From Pseudobacteroides sp. (GTDB lineage: Bacteria; Bacillota; Clostridia; Acetivibrionales; DSM-2933): 64,000 bases of DNA. Both the position numbers and the translations under genes were made by a program. The stretch spans positions 45,010 to 109,009 of the forward strand of contig NZ_DATCTU010000036.1 in the NCBI RefSeq assembly GCF_036567765.1, given 5' to 3'. Below the pieces are notes generated by a model. That model was not told where the DNA came from. It did not search any database and saw only the letters and a list, made by a program, of their open reading frames with translations. Positions within the stretch are counted from its first letter, which is position 1, and each line of letters opens with the position of its first letter. Below, in pieces: positions 8,030 through 17,249 of the stretch.

Positions 8030-9976
8030 ATGAAGTGTACAAAAATTTTAATGCTGCTGATTGTTGTGTTTATTTCCCTGGGCATTGGTACTATGGCTCT
8101 TGTGGAAGCAGCACCTACACAAGCTCTTTGGGGTGATGTTGACGGTGACGGCAACTTCGATTCCGATGACTATGCATTAATGAGACAGTGTCTGCTTGGC
8201 ATGATAAGCAAAAACACAGTTCCGGCAACTGCTGATGTTGATGGTGACGGCAAACTTACATCGGATGACTATGCATACATGAAGCGTCACCTGCTGGGAA
8301 TGATCTCAATGTTTCCAGTAGAAGAAAGCCTTATTACACCTACTCCAACATCCAACAAAAAGGGCAGCTTGACCTTATCTGTAGACAAGGAATTTGCAGA
8401 TCAAGGCGATATTGTTATTGCAAGTCTCAACATAACGGATATTAAAGATTTCGCCGGATATCAGGCAAATATAAAATACGATCCTACTGTATTGCAGCCC
8501 ATTATCCCTTTTGGTGATGAGTATCTGCCTTACCACAATCTAACTGCGGTAGAGCCTGGTGATCTAATTGCAAAGAAAGAGTTTCAGCCGGTTGATATTG
8601 TTTTCCATGATATCGACATCGGGATACTGAGCTTCGGCAGATCATACCTTAAGCTTGATTCTTATAGAGACTCAGGAAGGATTGAAACCACAGGTTCTAT
8701 TGGTAAAATAAGATTCAGAGTTTTAAGAGCAATTCCAACCAAGTTATACTTCAAGGGCACAAACATTCTCCCTTCAGGTATTAACGGTACTGCTTTATAC
8801 GACTTTAACGCAAACCAGATTATGACCTATGACATTATTCAACCTGATATAATATTTGAGCCTTCCAAACCTACCACTACACCTACTCCGACTGTTGAAC
8901 CTACACCTACACCAACTTCAACACCTGAATCTACACCCACTCCAACAGTACCTTCAAACAGCTGCTTGACTTTATCTGTGGATAAAGAATTTGCAGACCA
9001 AGGAGATATTGTTATTGCAACTTTGAGTATTAATAACGTTTCTAATTTTGCCGGATACCAGACAAATATTAAATATGATCCCACAGTATTGCAGCCTATT
9101 ATTCCCTTTGGTGATGAATATCTGCCTTACCATAACCTAACTGCGGTAGAGCCCGGCGATCTTCTTTCAAAAAAAGAATTCCAGCCCGTTGATGTTGTCT
9201 TCCATGATATTGACATCGGAATATTGAGCTTTGGCAGATCATACCTTAAGCTTGATTCCTATAGAAACTCAGGGAAAATCGAAACATCCGGTTCTGTCGG
9301 TAAAATAAGGTTTAGAGTTTTAAGATCAATTTCAACCAAAATATACTTCAAGGGCACAAACATTCTCCCTTCAGGTATTAACGGCACTGCCCTATATGAC
9401 TTTAATGCAAACCAGATTATGACTTATGACATTATTCAACCTGATATAATGTTCGGACCTTCCAAGCCGTCTCCAACTCCTGTTCCTACACCTACGCCTA
9501 AGCTTGGAGAATTTTCGCTGGCAGTAGATAAAAGCAATGCAAATGTTGGTGAAATTATAACTGCAACCCTTAGCATAAATGAAATTCCAAATTTCTCTGG
9601 ATACCAGGCAACATTAAAGTACGATCCGTCTTCATTGCAGCCGGTGTATCAGGATGGCACCCCATATGACAAAACATCATCTCCGGAAACAGGTACATTG
9701 CTTTGCAAGAGATATTCTCCAACCGATCTCGCTTCAAATAATCTTGAAGGGGGTCTTCTGAACTTTGGTAGAGCATATATGGCTCTAAACACTTACAGAA
9801 GCTCAAAATCACCTGAAACTTCAGGCACTGTTGCCATAGTTCGCTTTAAGGTTCTAAAGAGTTATACCAAACCTTCATTGGTCGATAATACCTTACTGGA
9901 TAATGATATCGACGGTACCTTAGTATTTGATTGGAACGGAAATCCGGTAAAAGACTATACCGTAATACAAAACTAG
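8030..9976 (+). CDS. secreted scaffoldin, N-terminal dockerin plus three type II cohesins
   Basis: A 648-residue extracellular scaffold protein. It has a signal peptide (about 1-27), a dockerin (34-92, loops DVDGDGNFDSDD and DVDGDGKLTSDD), a short linker, cohesin 1 (112-277), a Thr/Pro linker (277-309), cohesin 2 (310-474), a linker and cohesin 3 (492-648). The cohesins match the type II form of SdbA/OlpB-like anchoring proteins (FAGYQANIKYDPTVLQP, GILSFGRSYL, a C-terminal INGTALYDFNANQI segment). Cohesins 1 and 2 are nearly identical, indicating a recent internal duplication. There is no SLH, sortase or transmembrane anchor, so attachment must come from the dockerin or the protein is cell-free. 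AAAGGGGG precedes the ATG. Confidence 0.93.
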   Translation: MKCTKILMLLIVVFISLGIGTMALVEAAPTQALWGDVDGDGNFDSDDYALMRQCLLGMISKNTVPATADVDGDGKLTSDDYAYMKRHLLGMISMFPVEESLITPTPTSNKKGSLTLSVDKEFADQGDIVIASLNITDIKDFAGYQANIKYDPTVLQPIIPFGDEYLPYHNLTAVEPGDLIAKKEFQPVDIVFHDIDIGILSFGRSYLKLDSYRDSGRIETTGSIGKIRFRVLRAIPTKLYFKGTNILPSGINGTALYDFNANQIMTYDIIQPDIIFEPSKPTTTPTPTVEPTPTPTSTPESTPTPTVPSNSCLTLSVDKEFADQGDIVIATLSINNVSNFAGYQTNIKYDPTVLQPIIPFGDEYLPYHNLTAVEPGDLLSKKEFQPVDVVFHDIDIGILSFGRSYLKLDSYRNSGKIETSGSVGKIRFRVLRSISTKIYFKGTNILPSGINGTALYDFNANQIMTYDIIQPDIMFGPSKPSPTPVPTPTPKLGEFSLAVDKSNANVGEIITATLSINEIPNFSGYQATLKYDPSSLQPVYQDGTPYDKTSSPETGTLLCKRYSPTDLASNNLEGGLLNFGRAYMALNTYRSSKSPETSGTVAIVRFKVLKSYTKPSLVDNTLLDNDIDGTLVFDWNGNPVKDYTVIQN

Positions 9977-10016
9977 AAATATCCGTTCATTTAGAAAACA
10001 TATTTGTGATACTACT

Positions 10017-10050
10017 CGGTAAGGGCTGAATTCTCAGTCCTTACCGTTTT
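10017..10050 (+). terminator. terminator after the three-cohesin scaffoldin
   Basis: A 13-bp stem with one wobble (CGGTAAGGGCTGA at 10017-10029 with 10034-10046) and an ATTC loop, followed by TTTT. Confidence 0.85.
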
Positions 10051-10164
10051 AATGGCGTGGCTCTTTTGTACAAAAAACTATTGTTTCAATGGTTATTTAG
10101 TGATAATATTTTAATTATATTAAAAGTATTAATAGCAAAAATTTTAACTAAAGGGGTTTAATCT

Positions 10165-11025
10165 ATGAATATCAAAAGAAAAATTGCGTTGTTTCTATCC
10201 TTATCAATCCTTATGGGGATCCTATTTACAAGCACTTTATACGCAGATAACCAATCAACCATATCACTTGAGTTCGATAAAACCAAAGCAAGTGTAGGCG
10301 AAGTCATTAAAGCATCACTTAAAATCAACAATATCAAAAATTTTGGCGGCTATGAAGTCCGTTTAAGATACAATCCTGAGGTTCTTCAAGCAATTGATGT
10401 AAATACAGGCAGTCCATTAGAGGACAAGACACCTCCGGCTAAAGGCGACTTGCTCCAGAATGCGACCTTTTCCCCATTTGGACTTACAAACAGCGTCATC
10501 AAAGATGGTATACTTGACTTTGGGAATATTTACATGAAAATTCAGGATTATAAAAAAAGCGGAAAGGCAGAAACTACAGGGACACTTGCTGTTATTGGCT
10601 TCAAGGTTTTGAAGGATGCTGCAACAGAAGTAATATTTGATGACCTAAATGCTATGCCAGGTGCCATAAACGGAACAATGGTCTTTGACTGGGAAGGTGC
10701 TCAAATAAAAAGCGGTTACTCAATAATAAATCCCGGTAAGATTAATGAGTCATCATCACCCATTCCTCTTCCAAGCTTTACTGCTAAGCCACAACAATCA
10801 GATACAGCTGTCTCACCTGCCAGCTCAGCAGCACCTGAAGCATCAGCATCATCAGCAGTATCACCCGATAGCTCAAAAGCTCCAGGCAGCAATTCATCTG
10901 ATAACGCTAGCGATTCAAATACATCAGCCAGCAAATCAAACCTTATGATTATAATAATTATACTGGCATCTGTTGTTGTTGTCATCCCAGTTATTATTGT
11001 ACTCATACTTAAGAGAAAAAAATAA
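10165..11025 (+). CDS. membrane-anchored single type II cohesin protein
   Basis: A 286-residue anchoring protein. It has a signal peptide (1-27), one type II cohesin (29-195; FGGYEVRLRYNPEVLQ, ILDFGNIYM, MPGAINGTMVFDWEGAQI), a Ser/Pro/Ala-rich low-complexity spacer (196-255), one hydrophobic helix (256-282) and a KRKK stop-transfer end. The predicted topology places the cohesin outside, tethered to the membrane. Known type II anchors mostly use SLH domains or are cell-free, so a transmembrane tether is less usual. It follows two dockerin-cohesin scaffoldins and could be their docking site; dockerin specificity is not proven by sequence. AAAGGGG lies before the ATG. Confidence 0.9.
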   Translation: MNIKRKIALFLSLSILMGILFTSTLYADNQSTISLEFDKTKASVGEVIKASLKINNIKNFGGYEVRLRYNPEVLQAIDVNTGSPLEDKTPPAKGDLLQNATFSPFGLTNSVIKDGILDFGNIYMKIQDYKKSGKAETTGTLAVIGFKVLKDAATEVIFDDLNAMPGAINGTMVFDWEGAQIKSGYSIINPGKINESSSPIPLPSFTAKPQQSDTAVSPASSAAPEASASSAVSPDSSKAPGSNSSDNASDSNTSASKSNLMIIIIILASVVVVIPVIIVLILKRKK

Positions 11026-11056
11026 ATTTCATAATAAAATGTTATTTAAGTATTCT

Positions 11057-11096
11057 AAAAAGAGGCTCTTGGAGTTTTCTCCAAAAGCCTCTTTTA
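11057..11096. terminator. bidirectional terminator
   Basis: A stem of 17 paired positions with one mismatch (AAAAGAGGCT and TTGGAG with their complements) and a TTTT loop, ending in CTCTTTT; A- and T-runs on both sides suit the convergent genes. Confidence 0.85.
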
Positions 11097-11171
11097 TGTC
11101 TATATAATAGTTCAGTTGCTAGTATCCTTGCCCATTAAACAACACATTTTTCCATGCATGAAGAAGTAAAT

Positions 11172-14100
11172 TTATATCAGCCCTGATGTTTTCAAAAGCT
11201 TTCTTACCATCACTGCTGCCTCTGCCCTGGTCATATTTTCCTTTGAGGCAAGCTTTTTTTCGCTCCTGCCCGCTATAATACCTGCCTTTATACATGCTGC
11301 CACACTTTCTTTAGCCCAGTCTGCATTTTTTGCCCAATCTTCAAATTTTTCAAGAATGCTTTCAACCTCACCCAATTTGAATCCTACATTTATCTTTGTA
11401 AGCTTCATTGCCCTTGCTAGCATTGTAAAAGCCTGCTCGCGTGTAATTATATCCAAAGTCCCGAATTTTCCATTCCCATAGCCTGATACTATTCCATATT
11501 TATAGGCAATAGATATTGCATCATAATACTTTAACTCCTTTGTCACATCACTAAATACATCCTTACCCGCACCTAGCTTCATAATTCCAAGTGCCCTTAC
11601 CACTATTGCTGTAAACTCCGCTCTAGTTGTGTAGCTATCAGGTTCGAAAACCTCTTGTCCAACACCGTCTATAACCAGTCTCGATCCCATGTCGTTTATA
11701 GCAACTTTTGACCAATGGTTCTCTACGTCTCTAAAGGTCTTAGGACTCCATATAATAGAATATACACTGTTTGTAAGACTGTTGATTTTGGCATAATATT
11801 TACTGTCAATCACTGTTATAGTTGTCGGAACGTGGGAAAAGGTTCCATCAGTATTTAGTACAATCCCGGTTGTAATTTTGCTTGGGTCTACTCCATCAGG
11901 TATTGCCACCATCCTTTCAACGTAAGCATTAAAGCTTGAAACCTCTATCGTTTTATTACCGTTTGTACAGGTAATCTCAAATTCAATGGGCTTTATTACC
12001 ATATTATAATTATTTTTATTTGCAGTATCCTCTACTATTTTTTCAATATTATTTAATGATTTTGAAATCGTTACATTAACTTTTATATCCTTCAACTCAA
12101 CTTTTTTCCCTAGTTGTAAAGAAACCTCATCTATATTTATTTGCGAGGCAGGCAGCGTATATGTGATATCCGCAGTTTTTACTTCGAGCACTGCATGCTT
12201 TTGCTCCATGTTTTTTACTGTCTGCCCGTTTAACTCACCTACCACAATGTCAGATGCAATATTCACCGGGATGACCAGTGTAGACCGCTCCCCTTCCTTC
12301 TTCAGTTTCTCCTCGACTTTTTTATCATCTAAAGTAATAGTTGTGAGTGTCTTGCCATTGATATTTTTGATATCTGCTGAAGCTGCTTCCTGCTGTACTC
12401 CGTTAATTATTACTTTTATCGGTTCAGGCATAGCAGTTGATGTAGGTGACGGTGTGGACCTTGGTGATAGCATTAGTGTCGGTGTTTGTGTTGATGGTGC
12501 TGGAGGAATAGGCTTGGAATCCAGACCATTTGCCCCCCTATAAATATCAGCTGTTATTTTTGCTGTTATATTATTAAGAGAGTAGTTTTCTGCTTTAGGT
12601 CCTCTAAGGGAAATATCCTTTACGTTCACCGTCTTTGCTGCTCCTACGTCAGCATCTTCAAATTCAAAAACAGCACTTGCAGTCACATCATCACCCCCAA
12701 CTCTTCCGATCAGGGTTATAGTTCCAGAAGCTGCCTTATTTCCATCATAGGCTTTATTGTTTGCAACTGCAGTTGCCTCCAGAATCTTTTTGTTTATAGT
12801 CAAGGTTGCATTTAGTATCATATCGTTATAATTTGTTCCTCCAGAGACTATAGCGGTCGCATTATATATTCCCGCATTAGTGCCGATGTTGCCAGTGTAA
12901 ATTACACTTGCTCCGTCAGGCAGTTCTCCTGCTACAATTATTCTTTTTTCTGTCCCATCGTAAGTCACAGTATAGTGGTCAAAGCTAATTCCCTCCATGC
13001 TAACTTTATTGATGTCGGCTGTTGTTATTGCACTTACATTGACAGTATAATTATCTGCCTTTTCTCCGCTAAGTGTTATACCTGTTACATTAACTGTTTT
13101 ACCTTCCCCTGCATAAGCACTTTCAAATGTAAATACACCGCTTGCACTTACATCTTCAACTCCTACCTTACCTGACAAATTTACTGTACCGGTAGCAGCC
13201 GTAGTGCCGTCATAGGACTTGTTATCCGCTATAGCTGTGGCTGTAAGGACTTTTTTCTCAACAGTTAGCACACATGAGCAGCTTATTTGGTTAAATTCTC
13301 CGTCAGCTGCTTTAGTTGCAGTCAATGTCGTAGTTCCAGAATTAAATATTGTTACAGTTCCTGTTGAAGGATCTATCCCTGCAACTGAAGGATTACTGGA
13401 TGTATAGCTAAATACTCCCGTACCGCTTCCTCCTGCCGCTGTATGTTCAAAAGGAGCATCCCCGTATGTTTTTGTAACATCATTGTATATAACAACATTC
13501 TGTGTTTTCTTAGTAACAGGACCTATCCAAGAACTCACTATCTCAGTGCCCAAAAGTGCACCTGAGGCTGTTTTGGGTGTTACCTCAAAGCTGATATATT
13601 TATCAATATCAGCAGCTTCCAGAGTATATGTAATATCTGTTGCATCTCCAATTAAGGCCTTGTTTAGTCCTTCATTATTGTCGGAACGATACCATTTAAG
13701 AGCACTTGCATCAGAATCACCTCCAGCATCATAAAAAGTGTAGCTTCCCACAAGCGTCCGACCCACCTGGGTGGTACCTGACACCTGCACATTTAATGCC
13801 GTTGGCAATGTTTTAACAGTTACCACATATTCCTGATTACTTCCATCTGCAGCTTGTACGTTATACGTAACAGGACTTGTGAAGTTGCGGGGTTCTCCGG
13901 ATGCCGGAGACACACTATACCCTGTATGTGCTATAGTCGGAACAAGTGCCGCTACATCACTGCCATAAGGAACTGTCAGACTAATAGTCTTGGCTGCTTC
14001 ATTCACAATACCGGTCACAACTGGATTTAACCCTGTGAAACTAAAAGCAGTAATAGATTTAGCATCATTAGGCTCAATACTTATGGATGCATTGCCTGAT

Positions 14101-15212
14101 CCGATAGGGACTCCCGATTGTGCCGACAACGATATGTTGAAAGTCTTTACTTCTGTTATTGCACTATTAATAATTGGAATATCAATTTCTTTTCTTGTTT
14201 CTCCGCTGACAAAAGTAACGCTGCCGTTTGTTGAAGTATAATGCGTGCCTTCCATTGCAGTCCCATTGGATGTACTATAATTTAACGTAACAGTTCCTTC
14301 ACTTCCGCCTGTTCTTGTAACAGCAACCCTTACAGATCCTGCATATTCCCTAACAGAATAAACTGTGTTCTCGAACTGAAACTGTCCTAATTGTACACTT
14401 TGAATAAAATTAGACGTAGAACCGGTCTTTGCAAATCCGGACATAGTCAGGTTTTGATTCCCCCCAGCTAAATCTGTTACTGTAGTAATTGCAGAATTGT
14501 TACCTCCTGGTATAATATTTTCCTGATCAAAGTTATAATATGCCAAAAGCCCTTCCTCGTCTCCGTGAAGCTTCAAATACATGTTGTCTCTAATCTGTTG
14601 ACCTGACCTGGCAACAGTCCAAAACCTAACTTCATCAAAACAACCATTAAAGCTTTCCGGCACTAGATTGTTATTTCCAATTGAAAAGCTATCTGTTAAT
14701 AGAATAGGATTTGGTGCCAGGGTATTAGAGTTTAAAGGCTTTTCCACACCATTTATGTATAATTTCCAAATCCCATTGTCCCTGACAGCCGCTAGATGGT
14801 ACCACACTCCAGTGTTGATTGTCTCTGGGGTTACCATACCTATAAATGCTACATTACCCATCAAAATACTGGGATATTTGCTGGCACCTGCCAAATAGAT
14901 ACCATACCCCCTCGTACTACTATTACCGTTATACATTATTCTAATATTTGTAGCCGCACTAGATATGGTTTCCGCTTTAACCCAGGCCTCCATTGTAATA
15001 TTGTCAGTTTGAGTTGTTAATGGCTCAGATCTATACAACGAATCATTGGTATCTGCATAATGTAATGCATTGCCAATATAAAAAGGCACTGTGTCACCCC
15101 CCGCGTAAACTGTAGCAATTTCTCTTATTGTCAAACCTTGCATTGTACCGAGCAAAATCACAACTGATAAGAATACATGAGAAAATCTCTTTTTCAATCC
15201 CTTATACATCAT
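11172..15212 (-). CDS. multidomain S-layer-homology surface protein
   Basis: A 1346-residue exported protein. After a signal peptide (about 1-37) come a LamG/concanavalin-like fold (about 40-265, MEAWVKAE, WYHLAAVRDNG, FDEVRFW), a Calx-beta repeat (about 270-385), a DUF5018-like beta domain (390-470), an Ig-like domain (470-570) and a Big/MBG-type domain (575-655). Two YDG repeats (KSYDGTTAATG, KAYDGNKAASG) flank a second MBG-like domain (655-895). A Pro/Thr linker, a ~220-residue beta domain and three SLH repeats (about 1160-1346, TRAEF, TREQA and TRAEA signatures) follow. SLH repeats bind secondary wall polymer, so the protein sits on the cell surface; adhesion or carbohydrate contact is inferred. 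Two adjacent ATGs (15212, 15209) follow GGAGG; the second has better spacing. Confidence 0.92.
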   Translation of the reverse strand: MMYKGLKKRFSHVFLSVVILLGTMQGLTIREIATVYAGGDTVPFYIGNALHYADTNDSLYRSEPLTTQTDNITMEAWVKAETISSAATNIRIMYNGNSSTRGYGIYLAGASKYPSILMGNVAFIGMVTPETINTGVWYHLAAVRDNGIWKLYINGVEKPLNSNTLAPNPILLTDSFSIGNNNLVPESFNGCFDEVRFWTVARSGQQIRDNMYLKLHGDEEGLLAYYNFDQENIIPGGNNSAITTVTDLAGGNQNLTMSGFAKTGSTSNFIQSVQLGQFQFENTVYSVREYAGSVRVAVTRTGGSEGTVTLNYSTSNGTAMEGTHYTSTNGSVTFVSGETRKEIDIPIINSAITEVKTFNISLSAQSGVPIGSGNASISIEPNDAKSITAFSFTGLNPVVTGIVNEAAKTISLTVPYGSDVAALVPTIAHTGYSVSPASGEPRNFTSPVTYNVQAADGSNQEYVVTVKTLPTALNVQVSGTTQVGRTLVGSYTFYDAGGDSDASALKWYRSDNNEGLNKALIGDATDITYTLEAADIDKYISFEVTPKTASGALLGTEIVSSWIGPVTKKTQNVVIYNDVTKTYGDAPFEHTAAGGSGTGVFSYTSSNPSVAGIDPSTGTVTIFNSGTTTLTATKAADGEFNQISCSCVLTVEKKVLTATAIADNKSYDGTTAATGTVNLSGKVGVEDVSASGVFTFESAYAGEGKTVNVTGITLSGEKADNYTVNVSAITTADINKVSMEGISFDHYTVTYDGTEKRIIVAGELPDGASVIYTGNIGTNAGIYNATAIVSGGTNYNDMILNATLTINKKILEATAVANNKAYDGNKAASGTITLIGRVGGDDVTASAVFEFEDADVGAAKTVNVKDISLRGPKAENYSLNNITAKITADIYRGANGLDSKPIPPAPSTQTPTLMLSPRSTPSPTSTAMPEPIKVIINGVQQEAASADIKNINGKTLTTITLDDKKVEEKLKKEGERSTLVIPVNIASDIVVGELNGQTVKNMEQKHAVLEVKTADITYTLPASQINIDEVSLQLGKKVELKDIKVNVTISKSLNNIEKIVEDTANKNNYNMVIKPIEFEITCTNGNKTIEVSSFNAYVERMVAIPDGVDPSKITTGIVLNTDGTFSHVPTTITVIDSKYYAKINSLTNSVYSIIWSPKTFRDVENHWSKVAINDMGSRLVIDGVGQEVFEPDSYTTRAEFTAIVVRALGIMKLGAGKDVFSDVTKELKYYDAISIAYKYGIVSGYGNGKFGTLDIITREQAFTMLARAMKLTKINVGFKLGEVESILEKFEDWAKNADWAKESVAACIKAGIIAGRSEKKLASKENMTRAEAAVMVRKLLKTSGLI

Positions 15213-15413
15213 ATTACCTCCATGCTTGCAATTTTAGATTAGTCAAACAAATATTTCATACTAAAATGCAAATCTTCATATATATATTTAATTTGGATGT
15301 TTTCATAAAAATAGTATTTTTTGCTTGTATATTTTGTTTATGTTTTGATATATATATCGGTATACTTACAATTTTTATATATAACTTTTGAGAACAAAAA
15401 TTTCCCTGGCATT

Positions 15414-15455
15414 AAAAAAGCAGGTACCGCATTTATTTGCGACACCCGCTTTTTT
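15414..15455 (-). terminator. terminator of the hydCBA operon
   Basis: A hairpin with AAAAAAGC/GCTTTTTT arms, GGT/ACC and CGC/GCG inner pairs, and a U-run on the minus strand, 30 bases after the hydA stop. The remaining DNA up to 15213 is AT-rich with no gene seen. Confidence 0.85.
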
Positions 15456-15485
15456 CTTAATTTAGGGTCCTATATTGAAATTAAA

Positions 15486-17231
15486 TTATTCTTCAGGATA
15501 GTTTTCTCTCTTTACATAGTGTGTATGCAAAAGCTCATGTGCCTTGTGGCTTCCAGGCTCCTTGAAGTATTCATCATAGAGCATTTTAATCCTTGGATTT
15601 TCATGGGATTTCCTTATAGGCATTTCTTTATCTTCATCATAGATTGCCTTTGCTCTTTCAGCCCTTAGATCAACCCAGCTTCTTACTTTGGAAGGTTGAA
15701 TTGGCTGACCTCCCCCGTTTACACAACCACCTGGACATGCCATTATTTCGATGAAGTGATACTCTTCGCCATTTTTCACTTTTTCCAAGAGCTTTCTGGC
15801 ATTTCCAAGACCATGTGCTACAGCAGCTTTTATTTTCATACCGCCTGCCTCAACAACAGCTTCCTTCACACCATCTATACCTCTAACTACATTATATTCA
15901 ATTTCGTCAGATGGTTTTCCGTTTAATATTTCAGTAACTGTTCTTAACGCAGCTTCCATAACTCCGCCAGTAGCTCCGAATATTACAGCAGCTCCTGATG
16001 CTTCACCCATAGGATCGTCAAACTGTCTTTCAGGAAGCTCTTTAAAGTCGATAGCAGCTTCCTTAATCATCTTGGCAAGCTCTCTTGTGGTAAGAACAAC
16101 ATCTACATCCGGATAGCCGTTTGATGACAATTCAGGCCTCTGTGCTTCGTATTTCTTTGCCGTACAAGGCATTATGGATACTACAAATATTTTTGATGGG
16201 TCTATTCCCATTTTTTCTGCATAATATGATTTTAAAACTGCACCAAACATCTCATGGGGTGATTTACATGATGAGAGATTATCTAAAAACTCAGGGAAAT
16301 TGTGCTCACAGAACTTAATCCATCCAGGGCTGCAACTTGTGATTAGCGGTAATTTGCCTCCATTTTTTATCCTGTTAATTAATTCTGTGCCCTCTTCCAT
16401 TATTGTAAGGTCCGCAGCAGTATCAGTATCAAATACCTTTGCAAATCCAAGTCTTCTCAAAGCAGCGATCATATTGCTTGTCGCTCTTGAACCGATGGGC
16501 ATACCGAACTCTTCCCCTATTGCAACCCTAACTGCAGGTGCAGTCTGGACGACAACATGGAGATCCTTGTTTGCAAGTGCTTCCCAAACCTTGTCTGTTG
16601 CATCTTTCTCACGAAGTGCACCAACAGGGCATACATTTATACACTGCCCGCACATAGCACACGGAACATCATTTAAGGACTTATTGAACGCTGAAGACAC
16701 AATGGTCTTAAAACCTCTTTCATTTGTATCAATAACAGCAACTCCCTGAACATTTTTACACATGCTTACACAACGTCTGCAGAGTACGCATTTGTTCGGG
16801 TCTCTAACAATTGATGGTGAAAGCTCATCCAAGGGCATTTTAGGCGAATCCCCATCAAATCTTAAATCTCTTATATTCAAATCCTCAGATAGCTTCTGCA
16901 GCTCACAATTGCTGCTTCTTACGCATGTGAGGCACTTTCTGTCATGGTTTGACAGTATAAGCTCTAAAGTTACCTTTCTTGCTTCACGCACTGCAGGTGT
17001 CTGTGTGCTTATAACAAGCCCTTCAGAAACCGGGTAAACACAAGCTGCCTGCAAGCTTCTTGCACCTTGTACTTCAACAAGACACATTCTGCACGCACCG
17101 ATCTCATTTATTTCCTTAAGGAAGCAAAGTGTCGGTATATCAATGTTGGCAGCTCTAGCCGCCTCCAAAACTGTATATTCCTTTGGAACCTGAATTTTTC
17201 TGCTGTCTATCGTAATATTTACTGTTTCCAT
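15486..17231 (-). CDS. hydA: electron-bifurcating [FeFe]-hydrogenase, catalytic subunit
   Basis: A 581-residue cytoplasmic hydrogenase subunit. It has an N-terminal [2Fe-2S] ferredoxin domain, a His-Cys3 [4Fe-4S] motif (HDRKCLTCVRSSNC), two [4Fe-4S] clusters (CVLCRRCVSMC, CAMCGQCINVCP) and the H-cluster domain. The latter has all three signatures: TSCSPGW, MPCTAKK and MACPGGCVNGGG. Together with HydB and HydC it oxidises NADH and reduced ferredoxin to make H2, or the reverse. It is the last gene of the five-gene hydCBA unit, 18 bases after hydB, with AGGGGAG before the ATG, and is followed by a terminator. The operon order matches the known C. thermocellum arrangement, recalled rather than searched. 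Confidence 0.96.
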   Translation of the reverse strand: METVNITIDSRKIQVPKEYTVLEAARAANIDIPTLCFLKEINEIGACRMCLVEVQGARSLQAACVYPVSEGLVISTQTPAVREARKVTLELILSNHDRKCLTCVRSSNCELQKLSEDLNIRDLRFDGDSPKMPLDELSPSIVRDPNKCVLCRRCVSMCKNVQGVAVIDTNERGFKTIVSSAFNKSLNDVPCAMCGQCINVCPVGALREKDATDKVWEALANKDLHVVVQTAPAVRVAIGEEFGMPIGSRATSNMIAALRRLGFAKVFDTDTAADLTIMEEGTELINRIKNGGKLPLITSCSPGWIKFCEHNFPEFLDNLSSCKSPHEMFGAVLKSYYAEKMGIDPSKIFVVSIMPCTAKKYEAQRPELSSNGYPDVDVVLTTRELAKMIKEAAIDFKELPERQFDDPMGEASGAAVIFGATGGVMEAALRTVTEILNGKPSDEIEYNVVRGIDGVKEAVVEAGGMKIKAAVAHGLGNARKLLEKVKNGEEYHFIEIMACPGGCVNGGGQPIQPSKVRSWVDLRAERAKAIYDEDKEMPIRKSHENPRIKMLYDEYFKEPGSHKAHELLHTHYVKRENYPEE

Positions 17232-17249
17232 TTTAACACTCCCCTTCCA

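Noticed and set aside
13483..13734. Plus-strand frames across the SLH gene
   Set aside because: They are shadows of the minus-strand SLH protein.
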